DNA of 44,040 bases from contig NZ_JAHKRO010000082.1 of the NCBI RefSeq assembly GCF_019396325.1, forward strand, positions 1-44,040, given 5' to 3'. Below the pieces are notes generated by a model. The model worked only from the letters and a program-made list of their open reading frames with translations, did no database searches and was not told where the DNA came from. Every line of letters begins with the position of its first letter. Within the stretch, counting starts at the first letter, position 1. Of this stretch, positions 40,875 to 44,040 are shown one piece after another. Origin of the DNA: Nonomuraea ceibae (GTDB lineage Bacteria; Actinomycetota; Actinomycetes; Streptosporangiales; Streptosporangiaceae). The translations under genes and the position numbers were made by a program.

Positions 40875-41789
40875 GCGCCGCCGCGCCAGCCACAGCGCGG
40901 CGGCCACGCAGCCCGCGCCGAGCAGCCCGCCGCCGACCGGCGCGACCGTCCCGGCGATCAGCTCCCAGCGCCGGTAGAAGGCCGCCGTCTCCAGCGCCGC
41001 CCGCACGTCGCCCGCCGCCGTGGTGAAGTCGGCGTCCAGCGCCACCAGCCTGCCGCTCCCGTCGGCCGTGACGAGCGTCTCCGTCACCCGGTCCGCGGTC
41101 TTCACGGGCAGCCCGCTGACCGGTTCGACCCAGAAGGTCCGGCGGATCTCCGCGTAGCGGGCCACGCCCACGTCGCCCGCGCCCTTGAGCCCGAGCAGCC
41201 GGCGCGGCACCGGCGGCTGCTCCCCCGGCACGAGCTGCCTCGGCGTGCGCTGCGCGTAGCGGTGCGTCTCGACGCCGCGCACCCGCTCGACCCCTTCGTA
41301 CGTGACCGGCACCGCCCGCCGCAGCCGCAGGTCGAACAGCGTGTAGTCGCGCGGCTCCGCCCCGAACGGCCACCGGTACGCCTGGCCCGACTGCTTGATC
41401 CGGGCGTCCTCGTCCAGATACTCGCCGCAGCAGTTGACGATCACGCCGGTCCGCCGGTCGAAGGCCAGCCGCCGCTCGTGGTAGTCGAGCCGCCGGTCGT
41501 CGCGGGTGGCCAGCGAGACCGACTCGGTCCACACCGCCCGCCGCTCGTCCCCGGCCAGCACGTCGCCGATCAGCCAGCGGGTCAGCACCAGCGGGCCCCG
41601 CTGCGGCTTCATCGTGGCCGGGTCCAGGTAGGTCGCGGACTCGGCCACCGACCTGGTCATCGTCTGCTGCTCCAGCGGCGCCACGAACACCCGCGCGGAG
41701 ACGTGCCAGCGCATCAGCGGGACCATCGTCAGCAGGAACGCCCCGGTCGCGGCCAGGACCAGCGCGAGGGTCGTGCGGCTCACGGTCAC
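40815..41789 (-). CDS. DUF3068 (PorA-like) membrane-anchored protein, copy A
   Basis: GTG at 41789 overlaps the GT-C-like stop (GTGA), giving 324 residues. An N-terminal helix, an outer domain with AFDRRTGVIVNCCGEYLDED and a C-terminal helix (about 280-302) match copy B at 36066, including the NCCG motif and a late WVEPVSGLPVK block (WIEPVTGAPVK in B). Overlap with the GT-C-like gene suggests the two proteins act together. Function unknown. Confidence 0.82.
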   Translation of the reverse strand: MTVSRTTLALVLAATGAFLLTMVPLMRWHVSARVFVAPLEQQTMTRSVAESATYLDPATMKPQRGPLVLTRWLIGDVLAGDERRAVWTESVSLATRDDRRLDYHERRLAFDRRTGVIVNCCGEYLDEDARIKQSGQAYRWPFGAEPRDYTLFDLRLRRAVPVTYEGVERVRGVETHRYAQRTPRQLVPGEQPPVPRRLLGLKGAGDVGVARYAEIRRTFWVEPVSGLPVKTADRVTETLVTADGSGRLVALDADFTTAAGDVRAALETAAFYRRWELIAGTVAPVGGGLLGAGCVAAALWLARRRSPAAQDQQQVPGDELADAR

Positions 41790-43600
41790 GGGACGGGCAC
41801 CGCCTGACCGGGGGTGACCGCGCCGACGCACACGCCGGGCGGCAGGTCGGGCAGCACGATGCGGTCCGCCCCCGGCTCGGCGACCATGAACACCTTGCCG
41901 AGCCCGGCGCGCAGCTTCACGTCGACGGGCCGGTCGGCCATCCACAGCGTGACCTCGGTGTCGGCGCGGGCGGAGTAGCCGAGCCGGATCAGCGTGCCCT
42001 CGACGCGCGGCGGCGAGGCGGCCAGCGGCACCTGCACGGTCCCTCCCGTCGCGGGCCAGCAGCCGTCGGGCGTGCGCGGCGCGAGCTCGGTCCCGGCGAC
42101 CTCCACCGGCCGCAGCCGGCCAAGGTCGTCGAAGACCAGGCCGTCCAGCGCCGCAGGCGGGTCCTGCATGCGGGCCCGGAGCTGCGGCGACGCCATCGCG
42201 CCCAGCACCCTGGAGGTGAGACTGTAGGTGCGGTAGCCGCCCGGCACCACGTCGGCGGGCACCAGCCGGTCGTAGACGACAGCGCCGGGCGCGGCCTTCG
42301 CCAGCTCGGCGCGGGCGGTCTCGATGTAGCCGTGCCGCCGGTCCGCGCCCAGGTAGCCGGCGAAGATCGTCACCGAGACGAGCGACGCGCCCGCGAACAC
42401 GCCGAGGGCCGTGCCGCACAGCCCGCTCACCCGTTCCCTGGCGGGCAGCGGCCTGCGGTACGGCTCGGCCTCACCGGGCAGCGGCAGCAGCACGAGCCCG
42501 ACGACGAGCGCGAGCAGCGGCGCGGCGTCGGCCACGTAGCGGGTGTCCGTACCGGCGAACGAGCCGAGCAGGTGCACCCGCCCCCACAGGACGGGCAGCG
42601 CGTCGGCCACGACGGCGTAGCCGAGCAGCAGCCCCCAGGCCAGGTACGCCCGCCGCCGGTAGTAGCCGGTCACCACGACCAGCAGCGCGAGGACCAGCAG
42701 CGAGAGCACCACCAGCGGGGTGGGCGGCGCGGCGACGCCCCAGTCGTTCCCGGCGAACCACTTCCACGGCCCGCCCAGCACGGTCGTCGCGAACGTCCTG
42801 CCGAGCAGCTCCCACAGGAAGCTCGCGGCCTGGTCGAAGAGGGGCAGGCCGCCGGTGTTCGGCGCGGCCAGCGACCGCTGCGCGTACAGGGCGCCGAACG
42901 CGGCCAGCACGCCCGCGTACATCAGCCAGGCGGCCAGGCGCCTGCGCAGCCCGCCGAAGTAGATCGCCGTCAGCGCGAGCAGCACCAGCGGCACGGCGAA
43001 GCCCTTGACGAAGCCGAGCAGCCCGACCAGCACCCAAGCCGCCGCCGCCACCGCGTGGCGCAGCCGCCCGGTGCGCACGTGATGCCAGTGCGAGGCCACC
43101 GCCATCGGCAGCGCGAGCTGCAGGAACACCGTGTTGAGCGCCGCCGCCCACCAGGCGAGCGCCGGGAACGTGATCGGCGCCAGCAGGAACACGAGCAGCG
43201 GCGCCAGGATCGCCGGCCGCGCGCCGAACACGACCCGCAGCATGCGCAGCACGGCGAGCCCGGCGGCCGCGTGCAGCACGAGCACGCCGCCCGCCGCCAC
43301 CCCCCATCCGTACGGCTCCAGCCGGGCCGAGAGCCAGGCCAGCAGGAACCCGCCGGGCATGAACTGGCCGAAGTGGATCCGGGTCAGGTAGTCGAAGGAG
43401 AGCCCGCTCTCGACCGCCCTGGCCACGAACTCGTAGTCGTCCTCCTTGAAGTAGGCGTGCTGGAGGAGCACCGCCTTCCACGCCAGCGCGGCGGCGACCA
43501 TCACGACCCCGGTCAGCACCACGCCGTGCCGGCGCACCGCCCTGACCAGCGGCCCGGGTACCGCGATCACGATCCGGCCGGGCTGCTCCGTCGTCGTCAT
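41786..43600 (-). CDS. GT-C-like polytopic membrane protein, copy A (604 aa)
   Basis: The protein is a full-length paralogue of the one at 38284. It has YFKEDDYEFVARAVESG (E53-D55), YLTRIHFGQFMPGG, WWAAALNTVFLQLALPMA, GFVKGFAVPLV and TRYVADAAPLLAL. About eleven helices are followed by an outer C-terminal domain. The ATG at 43600 overlaps the preceding partial gene (ATGA), and its stop overlaps the DUF3068 copy A gene. This gives an operon of unknown membrane protein, GT-C-like protein and DUF3068. A glycosyltransferase using a polyprenyl-phosphate sugar is the likeliest role. Confidence 0.75.
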   Translation of the reverse strand: MTTTEQPGRIVIAVPGPLVRAVRRHGVVLTGVVMVAAALAWKAVLLQHAYFKEDDYEFVARAVESGLSFDYLTRIHFGQFMPGGFLLAWLSARLEPYGWGVAAGGVLVLHAAAGLAVLRMLRVVFGARPAILAPLLVFLLAPITFPALAWWAAALNTVFLQLALPMAVASHWHHVRTGRLRHAVAAAAWVLVGLLGFVKGFAVPLVLLALTAIYFGGLRRRLAAWLMYAGVLAAFGALYAQRSLAAPNTGGLPLFDQAASFLWELLGRTFATTVLGGPWKWFAGNDWGVAAPPTPLVVLSLLVLALLVVVTGYYRRRAYLAWGLLLGYAVVADALPVLWGRVHLLGSFAGTDTRYVADAAPLLALVVGLVLLPLPGEAEPYRRPLPARERVSGLCGTALGVFAGASLVSVTIFAGYLGADRRHGYIETARAELAKAAPGAVVYDRLVPADVVPGGYRTYSLTSRVLGAMASPQLRARMQDPPAALDGLVFDDLGRLRPVEVAGTELAPRTPDGCWPATGGTVQVPLAASPPRVEGTLIRLGYSARADTEVTLWMADRPVDVKLRAGLGKVFMVAEPGADRIVLPDLPPGVCVGAVTPGQAVPVP

Positions 43601-44040
43601 GGCACGCTCGTCATGGTCGGGCCGCCCGCGGCGACGGGGACGGGGGCTCGGGTCCTGGGCGCGGGCCGTGTCCTGGCGGCGGCCTCGACGCAGAGCTGCG
43701 CCAGCAGCGGCACGCACAGGAGCTGCGTCCACAGCCCGCCCACGCCGGCCGCGACCCCGGCGGCGGCGACCAGATACAGCGCGATGCCCGCGTACGGGCC
43801 GGACAGCGGGCGCAGCAGCCGGGCCCGCGGTCCCGCGCGCAGGTGCTCGGCGTCGCGCAGCGGGCGCAGCCACAGGCCCGGCAGGAACGTGAGCGCCGCG
43901 ACCGCCGCGCCCGCCGGCCCGCCCACCCAGTAGCCGACCGCGACGGCCACGGGCAGCATCAGGCCCCCGCGCGGCGCGGCGGGCCGGCACGGCGGCAGCC
44001 GCCGCAGCCGCCCCCGGCCGGGCGTCAGCGCCAGCGCCAC
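43597..44040 (-). CDS. Membrane protein, C-terminal part (5' end beyond window)
   Basis: The frame is open to the window edge and ends in a TGA overlapping the next ATG. The visible 147 residues contain two pairs of hydrophobic helices (MLPVAVAVGYWVGGPAGAAVAALTFLPGLW and YAGIALYLVAAAGVAAGVGGLWTQLLCVPLLAQL) and a Pro/Arg-rich tail. I do not recognise a family. Membrane-bound glycosyltransferases often end this way, but this is not enough to assign a function. Confidence 0.6.
   Translation of the reverse strand: MALALTPGRGRLRRLPPCRPAAPRGGLMLPVAVAVGYWVGGPAGAAVAALTFLPGLWLRPLRDAEHLRAGPRARLLRPLSGPYAGIALYLVAAAGVAAGVGGLWTQLLCVPLLAQLCVEAAARTRPAPRTRAPVPVAAGGPTMTSVP

Noticed and set aside
37084..40977. 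A 1297-codon open frame on the plus strand
   Set aside because: It lies across the acyltransferase, GT-C-like and methyltransferase genes in other frames. Its Arg/Pro/Ala-rich composition is typical of shadow frames in GC-rich DNA.
38284..43600. EmbA/B/C or AftA-type arabinosyltransferases
   Set aside because: The membrane proteins are about 605 residues and lack the large Emb C-terminal region. I see only a general GT-C-like acidic motif, so no Emb or Aft name is justified.

Overview
The window is very GC-rich and densely packed. Genes often overlap by 1-4 bases or run tail to tail, and many starts have no Shine-Dalgarno sequence. Together with the gene content (DprE1/DprE2/UbiA, DUF3068, FadD19-like ligase, Ltp-type thiolases, leaderless -10 boxes) this points to a filamentous actinomycete. 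A member of the Streptosporangiales is my best guess, but that is inference. I saw no tRNA, rRNA, CRISPR array, insertion sequence or prophage, and no gene-free stretch longer than about 250 bases.

Layout. 1-2350: C-terminal end of a kinase-like protein with proline-rich repeats, three small membrane proteins and SURF1. 2350-5943: gamma-glutamyltransferase, divergent from a NarL/LuxR-type two-component pair. 5924-8189: FAD monooxygenase facing a small HTH protein and a Clp-N protein across a perfectly symmetric 19+10+19 operator/promoter, then a SHOCT protein. 8283-10840: Cys-rich small protein, TauE/cupredoxin membrane protein and Sel1-repeat protein. 10869-15017: class III aminotransferase and alanine dehydrogenase separated by a terminator, then an M20 peptidase. 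15032-19600: HxlR regulator with two PPOX-fold proteins, an alpha/beta hydrolase, a cysteine-dioxygenase-like cupin, a LysR regulator and a LysE exporter. 19849-24810: a 1653-residue protein with a degenerate trypsin-like domain, a STAND-type P-loop NTPase and a long TPR-like array, resembling a conflict/defence protein.

24811-33024 is a steroid/acyl-CoA catabolic block: FadD19-like ligase, two thiolase-fold proteins with altered active sites, a double OB-fold/DUF35 partner, a second acyl-CoA ligase, an enoyl-CoA hydratase and a nitronate-monooxygenase-like flavoprotein. Its control regions carry boxes resembling the KstR site (TNNAACNNGTTNNA), one of them over the -35 of a leaderless promoter.

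33108-44040 is a cell-envelope block. DprE2, DprE1, the UbiA phosphoribosyltransferase and a DUF3068 protein form one minus-strand operon, which would make decaprenylphosphoryl-arabinose. Nearby are an OafA-type acyltransferase, a methyltransferase, two paralogous GT-C-like membrane proteins and a second DUF3068 protein. The duplicated (GT-C-like + DUF3068) unit beside the arabinose-donor genes is the best candidate for an undescribed system, followed by the STAND protein and the symmetric leaderless operator.
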